Source: Thermoanaerobaculales bacterium (GTDB taxonomy: Bacteria > Acidobacteriota > Thermoanaerobaculia > Thermoanaerobaculales > Sulfomarinibacteraceae). From it: DNA of 64,000 nt. The first letter of the stretch is position 1. Every line of letters begins with the position of its first letter. The notes below the pieces were generated by a model. The model did no database searches, had not been told where the DNA came from, and was given only the letters and a program-made list of their open reading frames with translations. Below are positions 1 to 7,162 of this stretch, piece after piece. The stretch spans positions 372,001-436,000 of the forward strand of contig DAOPQC010000004.1 in assembly GCA_035358815.1 (NCBI GenBank), written 5' to 3'. The translations under genes and the position numbers were made by a program.

Positions 1-1005
1 GGCCATCAGGCCCTGGTTGGTGCAGATGTTCGAGGTCGCCTTGGCGCGGCGGATGTGCTGCTCCCGGGTCGCCAGCGTCAGGCAGAACGCGCGCCGGCCG
101 TCCGCATCGACGGTCTCGCCGACCAGGCGCCCGGGCATCTGGCGCATGTTCTTCTCGGCGCAGGCGAAGAAACCGAGGTGGGGCCCGCCGAAGCCCGGCG
201 CGACGCCGAACGACTGGGCCTCGCCGCACACCACGTCGAAGCCGAACGCACCGCCGCCGGCGAGCATGCCGAGGGACACCGCCTCGGCGACCACCTGGAC
301 GGCGAGCGCGCCGGAGGCGTGCGCCGCCGCGGCGATGGCCGGCAGGTCCTCGACCACGCCGAGGAAGCTCGGCGACTGGACGACCACGCAGCAGGCCTGC
401 TCATCGCGCAGCCGCTCGGGGTCGGTCCGCCCGTCGCTGCCGGGCGGGACCACCACCACCTCGAGGCCGGCTGGTGAGGCATAGGTGTCGAGCACCGAGC
501 GATAGACGGGGTGGACGGTCTCCGCCACCAGCACCCGGTTCCGCTTGCCGCGCAGCACCCGGTGCGCGAACAGCGCCGCCTCCACCACCGAGGTCGCGCC
601 GTCGTACAGCGAGGCGTTGGCGACCGCGCAGCCGGTGAGCTGGCAGATCAGAGTCTGGAACTCGAAGATCACCTGCAGGGTGCCCTGCGAGATCTCCGGC
701 TGGTAGGGCGTGTACGAGGTGAAGAACTCGGCCCGCGACAGCACCGCGTCGACGAGCGCCGGCTGCAGGTGCCGGTAGACGCCGGCGCCGAGGAAGCTCG
801 GCCGGCTGCTCAGAGCCAGGTTGCGCTCGGCGACCGCGGTCAGGGCTCGCCGCACGGTGTCCTCGTCCTGACCGGGAGGCAGGTCGACGCGATCGACGCA
901 GACCTGCGGGGGAATCGTGGCGAACAGGCGCTCCAGCGAGTCGAGGCCGAGCTCGTCGAGGAGTTGCCGGCAGTCGTCCGGGCCGGCGCCGATCCACGGA
1001 TGCAT
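1..1005 (-). CDS. gcvPA: Glycine dehydrogenase (decarboxylating) subunit 1, partial
   Basis: N-terminal 335 codons of the alpha half of the split P-protein, which with GcvPB decarboxylates glycine and passes the aminomethyl group to the lipoyl arm of GcvH. The family signatures YTPYQPEISQGTLQ (about residues 115-128) and NASLYDGATSVVEAA follow an LGAGVYRHLQP block. The PLP lysine of the enzyme lies in the beta half, so none is expected here. The ATG overlaps the gcvH stop by one base (TGATG), with GGAGGAG just upstream inside gcvH. The reading frame is still open at base 1, so the C-terminus and presumably gcvPB lie to the left. About 100 residues are missing compared with the usual 440-450. 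Confidence 0.95.
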   Translation of the reverse strand, partial: MHPWIGAGPDDCRQLLDELGLDSLERLFATIPPQVCVDRVDLPPGQDEDTVRRALTAVAERNLALSSRPSFLGAGVYRHLQPALVDAVLSRAEFFTSYTPYQPEISQGTLQVIFEFQTLICQLTGCAVANASLYDGATSVVEAALFAHRVLRGKRNRVLVAETVHPVYRSVLDTYASPAGLEVVVVPPGSDGRTDPERLRDEQACCVVVQSPSFLGVVEDLPAIAAAAHASGALAVQVVAEAVSLGMLAGGGAFGFDVVCGEAQSFGVAPGFGGPHLGFFACAEKNMRQMPGRLVGETVDADGRRAFCLTLATREQHIRRAKATSNICTNQGLMA

Positions 1006-1388
1006 CAGTGGCTCTCCTCCGCGAGCAGCTCCTTGTAGGCCTCCGCGTCGAGCAGCTCATCCTCCTCGAGGGAGCCGGAGATCTTCACCAGCCATCCGTC
1101 TCCGTAGGGATCCTCGTTGACCAGGTTGGGCTCCTCGGCGAGGCGGTCATTGACCTCCACGACCTCGCCGGCAACCGGTGACAGGAACTCGGCGACCGCC
1201 TTGACCGACTCCAAGGTGCCGAGCTCCTCGCCGGCGTTGGCACCGAGCCCCACCTCGGGGAGCTCCACGTACACCACCTCGCCCAGCTGATCCTGGGCGT
1301 AGTGGGTGATGCCGACCACGACGAGGTCGCCCTCGACGCGCGCCCACTCGTGGGACCGGGTGTACGACAGATCGCTGGGAACGGACAT
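1005..1388 (-). CDS. gcvH: Glycine cleavage system H protein
   Basis: Lipoyl carrier of the glycine cleavage system, 127 residues, the normal family length. The lipoylation motif LESVKAV puts the modified lysine at residue 63, and the flanking THYAQDQLGEVVYVELP block is typical. The chosen ATG (1388) follows AGGAGG with 5 nt spacing; a GTG one codon upstream (1391) is the only alternative. It lies between gcvT and gcvPA in one transcription direction, 38 nt after gcvT and sharing one base with gcvPA, so the three genes are almost certainly co-transcribed and translationally coupled. Confidence 0.97.
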   Translation of the reverse strand: MSVPSDLSYTRSHEWARVEGDLVVVGITHYAQDQLGEVVYVELPEVGLGANAGEELGTLESVKAVAEFLSPVAGEVVEVNDRLAEEPNLVNEDPYGDGWLVKISGSLEEDELLDAEAYKELLAEESH

Positions 1389-1426
1389 CACTACCTCCTC
1401 ACGTCCGCAATCTCATCGGATGCTCG

Positions 1427-2551
1427 TCACGACTTCTTCTTCCGCGAGTAGAAGGGCAGCTCGACGACCCGGGCGCGCGCTCTCCGGTCGCGAATCTCGA
1501 TGAAGAACTCCCGCCCGACCTGGGCAGCGTCGGCCGGCAGGTAGGCCATGCCCATCGACTTGCCGAGCGACGGCAGCCGGGTGCCGGAGGTGACCTGGCC
1601 CACCGGCTCGCCGCCGTCCTCGGTCAGCAGGACCGGGTGGCCGTGTCGGGCGATGCCCGGGGACAGCAGCTCGAAGCCGACGAGCAGGCGCTCGACACCC
1701 TCCTCCTGCTGTCGCTCGAGCACGTCGCGGCCGATGAAGTCGCCCTTGTCGAGCTTGACGATCCAGCCCAGGCCGGCCTCGAGCGGCGTCGTCGAATCGT
1801 CGATGTCGTTGCCGTAGAGCGGCATTCCGGCCTCGAGGCGCAGGGTGTCGCGGGCGCCGAGCCCGGCGGGGACGAGGCCCTTCGGCGCGCCCTCGGCGAG
1901 CAGCGCACGCCACAGCGCGGGCGCCGCCTTGGGCTCGAGGTAGACCTCGAAGCCGTCCTCGCCGGTGTAGCCGGTCCGCGCGATCAGCGCGCGCTGCCCG
2001 ACCACGTCCCCCCAGACGAAGCGGTAGTACTTGATGGCGGCGAGCTCGGCGCCCGTCAGCGGCTGCAGGATCTCCTGCGCCAGCGGGCCCTGGATGGCGA
2101 TCTGGGCCCAGCGGTCAGACTCGTTGACGACCTCCACGCCGGGCTCGCCGGCGGCGAGCTCGCTCAGGTAGGCGAAGTCCTTGTCGACGTTCGCGGCGTT
2201 GACCACCAGCAGGTACTCGTCGTCGGCCATGCGGTGGACCAGCAGGTCGTCGACGAACGTTCCCTGCGGGTACATCAGCCCGGTGTACTGGGCCCTGCCG
2301 ACCGCGAGCTTCGAGTGGTCGTTGCACGAGAAGAGCTGGACGAAGTCGAGGGCGCGCGGGCCGCGCACGAAGACCTCGCCCATGTGCGATACGTCGAAGA
2401 GGCCCGCGCGCGAGCGCACCGCGAGGTGCTCCTCGGTCAGCGACGTGTACTGGACCGGCATCAGGAAGCCGGCGAACGGCACCATCCTGGCGCCGGCCGC
2501 AACGTGCTCGTCGAACAGGGCTGTGGGCTTGTCCGTGGTGGCTTCGGTCAT
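1427..2551 (-). CDS. gcvT: Aminomethyltransferase (glycine cleavage T protein)
   Basis: Transfers the methylene group from aminomethyl-lipoyl GcvH to tetrahydrofolate, releasing ammonia. It has 374 residues, as expected. Family blocks visible are MVPFAGFLMPVQY near the N-terminus, GLFDVSHMGE, QYTGLMYPQGTFVDDLLVHR, YTGEDGFEVYL and the C-terminal VGQVTSGTRLPSLGKSMGMAYL. The start at 2551 is chosen because GGAGGTG lies 8 nt upstream and the family begins about here; an in-frame ATG 14 codons earlier has no SD. It is the first gene of the gcvT-H-PA operon, with a TACTCT promoter hexamer about 32 nt upstream. No glycine riboswitch is apparent in the short leader. Confidence 0.96.
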   Translation of the reverse strand: MTEATTDKPTALFDEHVAAGARMVPFAGFLMPVQYTSLTEEHLAVRSRAGLFDVSHMGEVFVRGPRALDFVQLFSCNDHSKLAVGRAQYTGLMYPQGTFVDDLLVHRMADDEYLLVVNAANVDKDFAYLSELAAGEPGVEVVNESDRWAQIAIQGPLAQEILQPLTGAELAAIKYYRFVWGDVVGQRALIARTGYTGEDGFEVYLEPKAAPALWRALLAEGAPKGLVPAGLGARDTLRLEAGMPLYGNDIDDSTTPLEAGLGWIVKLDKGDFIGRDVLERQQEEGVERLLVGFELLSPGIARHGHPVLLTEDGGEPVGQVTSGTRLPSLGKSMGMAYLPADAAQVGREFFIEIRDRRARARVVELPFYSRKKKS

Positions 2552-2583
2552 GGTCCCGCACCTCCGCACGGGTGACAGATCGC

Positions 2584-2591
2584 AGAGTAGC
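2584..2591 (-). promoter_or_regulatory. Putative -10 element of the gcvT-H-PA operon
   Basis: On the minus strand this reads GCTACTCT, matching the GCTAnnnT pattern seen before many starts in this window, 32 nt before the gcvT ATG and its SD. No convincing -35 is visible. Confidence 0.45.
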
Positions 2592-2635
2592 ACTCCATCC
2601 AGACCGACGGAAGCAATGTCAAGTGGGGCACCGCG

Positions 2636-3655
2636 TCACCTGACGTTGACCAGCGATGGGAGGGGGTCGAAGGTCGTCGCCGGCGCCGAACGGCTGCGCG
2701 CCAGCAGCGCCTCGTGGCCCTTCCACTGGTAGTTGAGGATGTAGATCCTCGGGTCGACCGGGACGGCCTCGTCGTACCCGGCGCGCGCGGCGCGGACCTC
2801 GTAGTGGAGGTGGGGGGAGGTGCTCCAGCCGGTGCTGCCCACGGCGCCCAGGCGTTGGCCCCGCTGCAGCTGCTGGCTTTGCCGCACGTCGATGTTCTGG
2901 AGGTGGGCGTACACCGTGAGATAGCCGCCGGTGTGGGACAGCACGACCACGTTGCCGTACCGCCACCAGCGGACGTGGCGACGCAGCGGGAACCGTCCCG
3001 CGAAGACGACGCGACCGCCACCCGTGGCGAGCACCGGCGTGCCCTCCCGCGCCGCGAGGTCGATGCCGGCGTGGAAGTCGGTGGCGTTGGTGAACGGCGA
3101 GATCCGGTCTCCGAACGGCGAGGTCAGAACGAAGCTCCCGACCGGAACCGGGCAGATCGACGGCACCCCGGCGGCGAGGTCCGCGCGGGCGCGCGCGAAG
3201 CTCGCGATCTCGCCGGCCTGGGTGAGCAGGGCCTGCGACGCGGCGTCGAGCTCGAGGCCGCGCCGGTAGGCCCGGGCAGCGTCCGGGACCGTCACCGCGA
3301 GCGCCCGCTCGCCGGCCACCGCGGCGGGATCGGCGGGGTGCTCCGGCATCCCCAGGATCAGGCGCATCTGCTGCTCGCGGGCGCGGTCCGCCTCGAGCGC
3401 GCGCTCGGTCCTGGCGAGGGCTGCGGTCCGCTGCTCGAGGATCTCGCGCTGGAGCTCGTTTTGCTGGCGCAGGGCCCTGAGCTCGCTGGTCAGCAGCAGC
3501 GTCCGCAGGCTCAGGGGCGACAGCACGACGCCTCCCAGCACGATCAGCGCCAGGCCGGCCAGCGCGCCGACCAGCCAGTGGTACGCGCGGCGCGACAGGA
3601 AGTAGTAGCGCACCTGCTTGCGGATGTCGGCGGGGTGGAGCTGAATCTCGTACAT
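2636..3655 (-). CDS. Membrane-anchored M23 (LytM-type) peptidase with coiled coil
   Basis: Putative peptidoglycan endopeptidase or a regulator of one. 339 residues: a basic cytoplasmic head, one transmembrane helix at about 27-46, a coiled coil at about 55-100 rich in Glu, Arg and Gln, a linker, and a C-terminal M23 domain. Zinc and catalytic residues look intact: H195 and D199 (FHAGIDL), H251 (YAHL) and H282/H284 (SPHLHYEV), so an active enzyme is expected rather than an EnvC/NlpD-like degenerate activator. It starts 6 nt after the stop of the upstream FtsX/LolE-like permease, so the two form an operon. That pairing recalls FtsX-EnvC-like modules, but the permease here is of the LolC/E type. 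Confidence 0.9.
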   Translation of the reverse strand: MYEIQLHPADIRKQVRYYFLSRRAYHWLVGALAGLALIVLGGVVLSPLSLRTLLLTSELRALRQQNELQREILEQRTAALARTERALEADRAREQQMRLILGMPEHPADPAAVAGERALAVTVPDAARAYRRGLELDAASQALLTQAGEIASFARARADLAAGVPSICPVPVGSFVLTSPFGDRISPFTNATDFHAGIDLAAREGTPVLATGGGRVVFAGRFPLRRHVRWWRYGNVVVLSHTGGYLTVYAHLQNIDVRQSQQLQRGQRLGAVGSTGWSTSPHLHYEVRAARAGYDEAVPVDPRIYILNYQWKGHEALLARSRSAPATTFDPLPSLVNVR

Positions 3656-3661
3656 GCCCCG

Positions 3662-4855
3662 TCACACCGCCCGCAGCGAGGCCACCGGGTCCTCCCGCGA
3701 GGTCCGCCAGGCCGGTCCCAGCGAGGCCACGAGGACCAGCGCCGAGCAGACCGCGAGCACCGCGAGCAGGTGGGCCGGCTCGGGCCGGAATGGGATCGAG
3801 TCCACCATGTACACCCGGGCCAGCCCCTCCGGGAACCTGACCACGCGCGCCGCCGTCATCAGCCAGCTCGCCGCGCAGCCCACCACGATCCCGGCCACCA
3901 CCGCGCTGCCGCCCAGCAGCAGGCCGGCCAGCACCAGCACCCGCCGGATGACGGCCGGCGTGGCGCCGAGCGCCTGCAGCATGCCGGCGCTGCGCCGCTT
4001 GTCGATGGCGAGCACCACGAGCGCCGAGGCGACCTGGAACGAGGCGACCGCCACCACCAGGCTGAGCACCACGAACAGCGACAGCGTCTGCCACCGGAGG
4101 ACCGCGAACAGCGACCGGTTCATCTCTCGCCAGTCGGTGTAGAGCAGCTCCGGGTGCGCGTCCTCGAGCCGGTCGCGAACCGCTGCCACGGCGAGCGGGT
4201 CCACGACCTCGATCTCGATGCCCGCGGCGCCGGTTCCCGGCAGCGCCGCGGCGGTCGCGTCGAGCGGCAGGACGACCCAGCTCGAGTCGAACTCGGCGAA
4301 CGCGAGGCGGAAGGTGCCGGCGTTGGCGAGGGTGATGGTGGGCACGATCCACGACCCCGGCTCGGGCGGCAGGCGCACCGCGACCCGGTCATCGGCGGCC
4401 AGCTTCAGGGACGACGCCAGCCGCTCTCCGAACAGGGCGGGGATCGCGCTGCCCGCCTCCGGCCAGGTGGTGAGGCCGCCGTACGCCGGGGGCTCGGAGA
4501 TCGCCTTGATCGTGATCGGGACCGGGTTGGTCGGCCGCGCGGGGTCGTCCATGAGGCCGGCGAGGTAGCTGACGGGGGTCGCCCGCCGGACTCCGTCGAC
4601 GGTGGCGATCCGGGCGGCCAGGGCGTTCGCGGCATCCCGGCCCATCGCGCGCCCGGAGAAGCCCACGATGTGCGCGTTGCCCCGCTGCAGCGCGTCGGCG
4701 ATCGCCTGCGAGTACCCGGACATCAGCGCCAGCGTGATCACCAATGCGGCCGTCGCCAGCGCGACGCCGACGAAGGCGGCCAGGGAAGTGCCGCGCAGCA
4801 GCACTCCGGCGCGACGGCGCAGGAAGCGCACCGCGAGCTCGAGCTCGAGCGTCAT
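3662..4855 (-). CDS. LolC/LolE-type ABC transporter permease (FtsX/MacB fold)
   Basis: Membrane subunit of a lipoprotein-releasing or related mechanotransmission ABC system, 397 residues. It has one N-terminal transmembrane helix (about 23-46), a large periplasmic domain, and three C-terminal helices (about 265-290, 310-345 and 362-385) with the FtsX-domain block KRRSAGMLQALGATPAVIRRV. No ATPase partner (LolD) is adjacent, so it must be encoded elsewhere. There is no SD; a TACACT hexamer ends 7 nt before the ATG, suggesting a leaderless message. The M23 peptidase follows after 6 nt. LolC or LolE cannot be told apart from a single copy. Confidence 0.88.
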   Translation of the reverse strand: MTLELELAVRFLRRRAGVLLRGTSLAAFVGVALATAALVITLALMSGYSQAIADALQRGNAHIVGFSGRAMGRDAANALAARIATVDGVRRATPVSYLAGLMDDPARPTNPVPITIKAISEPPAYGGLTTWPEAGSAIPALFGERLASSLKLAADDRVAVRLPPEPGSWIVPTITLANAGTFRLAFAEFDSSWVVLPLDATAAALPGTGAAGIEIEVVDPLAVAAVRDRLEDAHPELLYTDWREMNRSLFAVLRWQTLSLFVVLSLVVAVASFQVASALVVLAIDKRRSAGMLQALGATPAVIRRVLVLAGLLLGGSAVVAGIVVGCAASWLMTAARVVRFPEGLARVYMVDSIPFRPEPAHLLAVLAVCSALVLVASLGPAWRTSREDPVASLRAV

Positions 4856-4862
4856 GAAGTGG

Positions 4863-4870
4863 AGTGTAGT
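4863..4870 (-). promoter_or_regulatory. -10 element, leaderless type, for LolC/E-like gene
   Basis: Minus strand ACTACACT; the hexamer TACACT ends 7 nt before the ATG at 4855 and no SD is present, so transcription should begin at or next to the start codon. Confidence 0.55.
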
Positions 4871-4873
4871 CGA

Positions 4874-5752
4874 TCAGCGTCCGCTGCGGGCGCCCGCAGT
4901 CGGCTTGGACGCGCGGAAGGTCACCGAGCGCACCACGCCCTCGAGTTCGGCCATGGTGAACCCGGCAGCCGCCACCAGCTCCCGCAGCTCGGCCGGATCG
5001 TCGCCGCCGGTCGCGGCCAGGAAGTCGATGTCGCGCAGGACCTCGACGCCGCGCAGCCCGGCCTCCTCGAGCAGGGTGAAGTAGCGGGCGCGCTCCATGG
5101 CGCCCGCGATGCAGCCCGCCCAGGCGAGGGCGTCGGCCGCGATCGCGGCCGGCAGGGCGCCGTCGAGCAGGATGTCCGCGACCACCAGCCGGCCGCCCGC
5201 GCGGAGCACCCGGTGGATCTCGCGGAACACCACCGCCTTGTCCGGCACGAGGTTGATCACGCAGTTGGAGGTCACCGCGTCGACCGAGGCGTCATCCACC
5301 GGCAGCGACTCGAGGCGGCCCTCGCGGAACTCGATGTTGGCCAGCCCGGCTGCCGCGGCGTTCCGCGTCGCCCGCGCGACCATCTCCGCGGTCATGTCGA
5401 CCCCGATCACCCGCCCCAAAGGTCCGACCGCCCGGGCGGCCAGGATCGCGTCCATGCCGGCGCCGGACCCCAGGTCGAGGACGGTCTCGCCCGGCCGCAG
5501 GTCGAGGGCGGCGATCGGCGCGCCGCAGCCGAGGCCGAGGTTGGCGCCATCGGGCAGCAGCTCGAGATCGGCCGGCGTGTAACCGAGGCCGATGGCCGTC
5601 ACCAGCTCGGGGCCGCTGCCGCAGCAGCCGGTCCGGGGCGGGCAGCAGGAGGAGCCGGACCGGGCGATGGTGCCGTAGCGCTCGCGGACCGAGCGCACTG
5701 TCTGCTCGGGGTCGTCAATGCTCAACCGACGGTCGGTCGTCGTGTCGCTCAT
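4874..5752 (-). CDS. arsM: Arsenite S-adenosylmethionine methyltransferase
   Basis: Methylates As(III) to mono- and dimethylated arsenicals using SAM. 292 residues. The SAM-binding motif DLGSGAGMD lies at 93-101, and the cysteines typical of ArsM are at C76 (GLGCGAP), C164 (SNCVINLVPDK) and C214 (WAGCIAGA). An N-terminal cluster C36, C37, C43, C44 adds further thiols. The ATG at 5752 lies inside the 3' end of the upstream marR gene (38 nt overlap) with GGGAG about 10 nt upstream, so the two should be translated from one message controlled by the MarR operator at 6261-6279. No arsR, arsB or arsC is nearby. Confidence 0.93.
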   Translation of the reverse strand: MSDTTTDRRLSIDDPEQTVRSVRERYGTIARSGSSCCPPRTGCCGSGPELVTAIGLGYTPADLELLPDGANLGLGCGAPIAALDLRPGETVLDLGSGAGMDAILAARAVGPLGRVIGVDMTAEMVARATRNAAAAGLANIEFREGRLESLPVDDASVDAVTSNCVINLVPDKAVVFREIHRVLRAGGRLVVADILLDGALPAAIAADALAWAGCIAGAMERARYFTLLEEAGLRGVEVLRDIDFLAATGGDDPAELRELVAAAGFTMAELEGVVRSVTFRASKPTAGARSGR

Positions 5753-6254
5753 GGTGCAGACTCCCTTCGTTCCATTCCGTCGCGCACATGAGGTGGTCGA
5801 AGGCGCCCGGGCAGCATCCCTCGCTGGCCTGGCGGACGGCGCCCAGCAGCAGCTCGAGGGCGGCGAGCACCTCGCCGACGCCGGCCGGGCCGAGCGCCCC
5901 GGCGACCGCCTCGGCGAAGCCCTGCTCCAGACGGGACAGCTCGGCGGCAGCGCGCCGGCCCCGCTCGGTCAGGATGACCCGCGAGGCCCGGCGGTCGCCC
6001 GGGTCTGCGGTCACGGCGACCAGGCCGCGGGCGCGCAGGCGCTGCAGGTTACGGGTCAGGGTGCTTGCCGTGATCCCCAGCCGGCGGTGCAGGGCCCCGA
6101 GCCGGACTCCTTCGCCGCCTGCCAGCGCTTCGAGGGTGGCGGCCTGGGCCACCGTCATCCCGCAGCAGGCGATGTCGGCGCGCTCGGCCACCGAGAAGCG
6201 CCGCACCAGGGCCTGGACGGCGGCCAGGAGGCGGGTGGCGTCGGTCGCGCTCAT
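5715..6254 (-). CDS. MarR-family transcriptional regulator, cysteine-rich
   Basis: Winged-helix repressor of 179 residues. The wHTH spans about 46-100 (GEGVRLGALHRRLGITASTLTRNL, then the MarR wing signature DPGDRRAS), between N- and C-terminal dimerisation helices. It has cysteine pairs at C30-C31 and C147-C148 plus C157, which could sense As(III) or other thiol-reactive compounds. The start at 6254 is chosen because a -10-like hexamer inside the operator ends 8 nt upstream, with no SD, like other genes here; longer in-frame starts would read through the operator. It overlaps arsM by 38 nt. The usual arsM regulator is ArsR/SmtB type, so a MarR here is uncommon. Confidence 0.9.
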   Translation of the reverse strand: MSATDATRLLAAVQALVRRFSVAERADIACCGMTVAQAATLEALAGGEGVRLGALHRRLGITASTLTRNLQRLRARGLVAVTADPGDRRASRVILTERGRRAAAELSRLEQGFAEAVAGALGPAGVGEVLAALELLLGAVRQASEGCCPGAFDHLMCATEWNEGSLHHERHDDRPSVEH

Positions 6255-6260
6255 GGCTTT

Positions 6261-6279
6261 TATTTGTAACCTACAAATA
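6261..6279 (-). promoter_or_regulatory. MarR operator overlapping the marR-arsM promoter
   Basis: Perfect inverted repeat TATTTGTAACCTACAAATA with 8-bp arms and a 3-bp spacer, an AT-rich island in a very GC-rich region. On the minus strand its distal arm supplies TACAAA ending 8 nt before the marR ATG, so a bound repressor would cover the -10 region. This is the expected layout for autorepression. Confidence 0.85.
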
Positions 6280-6505
6280 TTGTGCATGTCAAGCCCAGGC
6301 TGGCACTGGCGTCGCCTGGCTGGCTGCGAGCCTGCGGAGAGCTCGCTCGGGTGGGCGCGGGTCGGCCCGATGGGCCGTGGCTCGATCCGCGGACGCGTCA
6401 CCGTCGACGGTGGGGACGCGCCGGCCGATGCCGGCGCTGCTGCGGCACGGCGACGTCGTTACCGGTGGCGTGCACGCGCCGGTGCAGCGCGGCCGGCGCG
6501 CCGCG

Positions 6506-7024
6506 TTACTCGCCGACCGGGGCGTCGACGAAGTCGTCCGGGTTGAAGTCGGGCTCCTCCGGAACCGCCGCCATGACCCGCTTCACCAGGTCCATGTGCT
6601 CGATCTCCTCCTGCAGGAGCTCGGCGAACAGCTCGCGGACCTCCGGGTTGTCGATCTCCGGCAGCGCCTGGTCGAAGAACTGGTAGGCCTTGGTTTCGGC
6701 GTCGAGCGCCAGCTCGAGCGCATCCTCCATCGACATGAAGGCGCGGGTGCGGTCGTAGTCCGGCGCCTCGACCTCGAAGATCATCGAGCGGTCGACCTCG
6801 CACGGCGCGTCGCCGAACAGCGCGCTGCGGCGCTTGGCGAGCTCCTTGCCGTGGTTGGCCTCATTCACCGCCATGAAGCGGAAGAAGCGGGCTGCGCCCG
6901 GCGTGCGGTGGGCCTCCATCTGCTTGACGAACTCGCGGTAGCGCTCCTCGGCCTCGTCCTCGATCAGGATCGCGAGGTCGAGGGCGTCTTTCAGCGAGAG
7001 CTTGGCGAAGTCGATGTCCTGCAT
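6506..7024 (-). CDS. Ferritin-like (rubrerythrin-type) diiron protein
   Basis: Four-helix diiron protein of 172 residues without a rubredoxin domain. Iron ligands are visible as two ExxH motifs, EANH (about residues 54-57) and EIEH (about 139-142), paired with helix glutamates in EDEAEERYREF and DAETKAYQFF. Such proteins act in peroxide reduction or iron handling; the electron donor is not encoded next to it. The C-terminus is acidic (EEPDFNPDDFVDAPVGE). The ATG at 7024 has GGAGG 6 nt upstream. It is divergent from the M1 peptidase gene; the 138-bp gap between them must hold both promoters. Confidence 0.88.
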   Translation of the reverse strand: MQDIDFAKLSLKDALDLAILIEDEAEERYREFVKQMEAHRTPGAARFFRFMAVNEANHGKELAKRRSALFGDAPCEVDRSMIFEVEAPDYDRTRAFMSMEDALELALDAETKAYQFFDQALPEIDNPEVRELFAELLQEEIEHMDLVKRVMAAVPEEPDFNPDDFVDAPVGE

Positions 7025-7147
7025 GGGCGCCTCCGGGTGCGCGGCGGTCGCCGCGGATCGCTGGTCCCCGCACTCTGACCGCCGCGCCGCCTGCTGTCAA
7101 GCCTTGAGACCGGGCCGCAAGCGTGCTCGCACCGCGGCCGGCTTCGA

Positions 7148-7153
7148 TACCAT
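7148..7153 (+). promoter_or_regulatory. -10 element, leaderless type, for M1 peptidase gene
   Basis: TACCAT (within GATACCAT) ends 9 nt before the GTG at 7163; no SD is present. Confidence 0.5.
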
Positions 7154-7162
7154 GGAGCCGAC

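Noticed and set aside
2552..2635. Glycine riboswitch ahead of gcvT
   Set aside because: The gap is only 84 bp and shared with the downstream end of the M23 gene; no aptamer-like conserved core is visible.
2714..5791. Very long plus-strand open frame (about 1025 codons) opposite the M23, LolC/E and arsM genes
   Set aside because: It is a high-GC antisense shadow with Arg/Gly/His-rich low-complexity translation and no motif; the minus-strand genes beneath have complete catalytic motifs and SDs.
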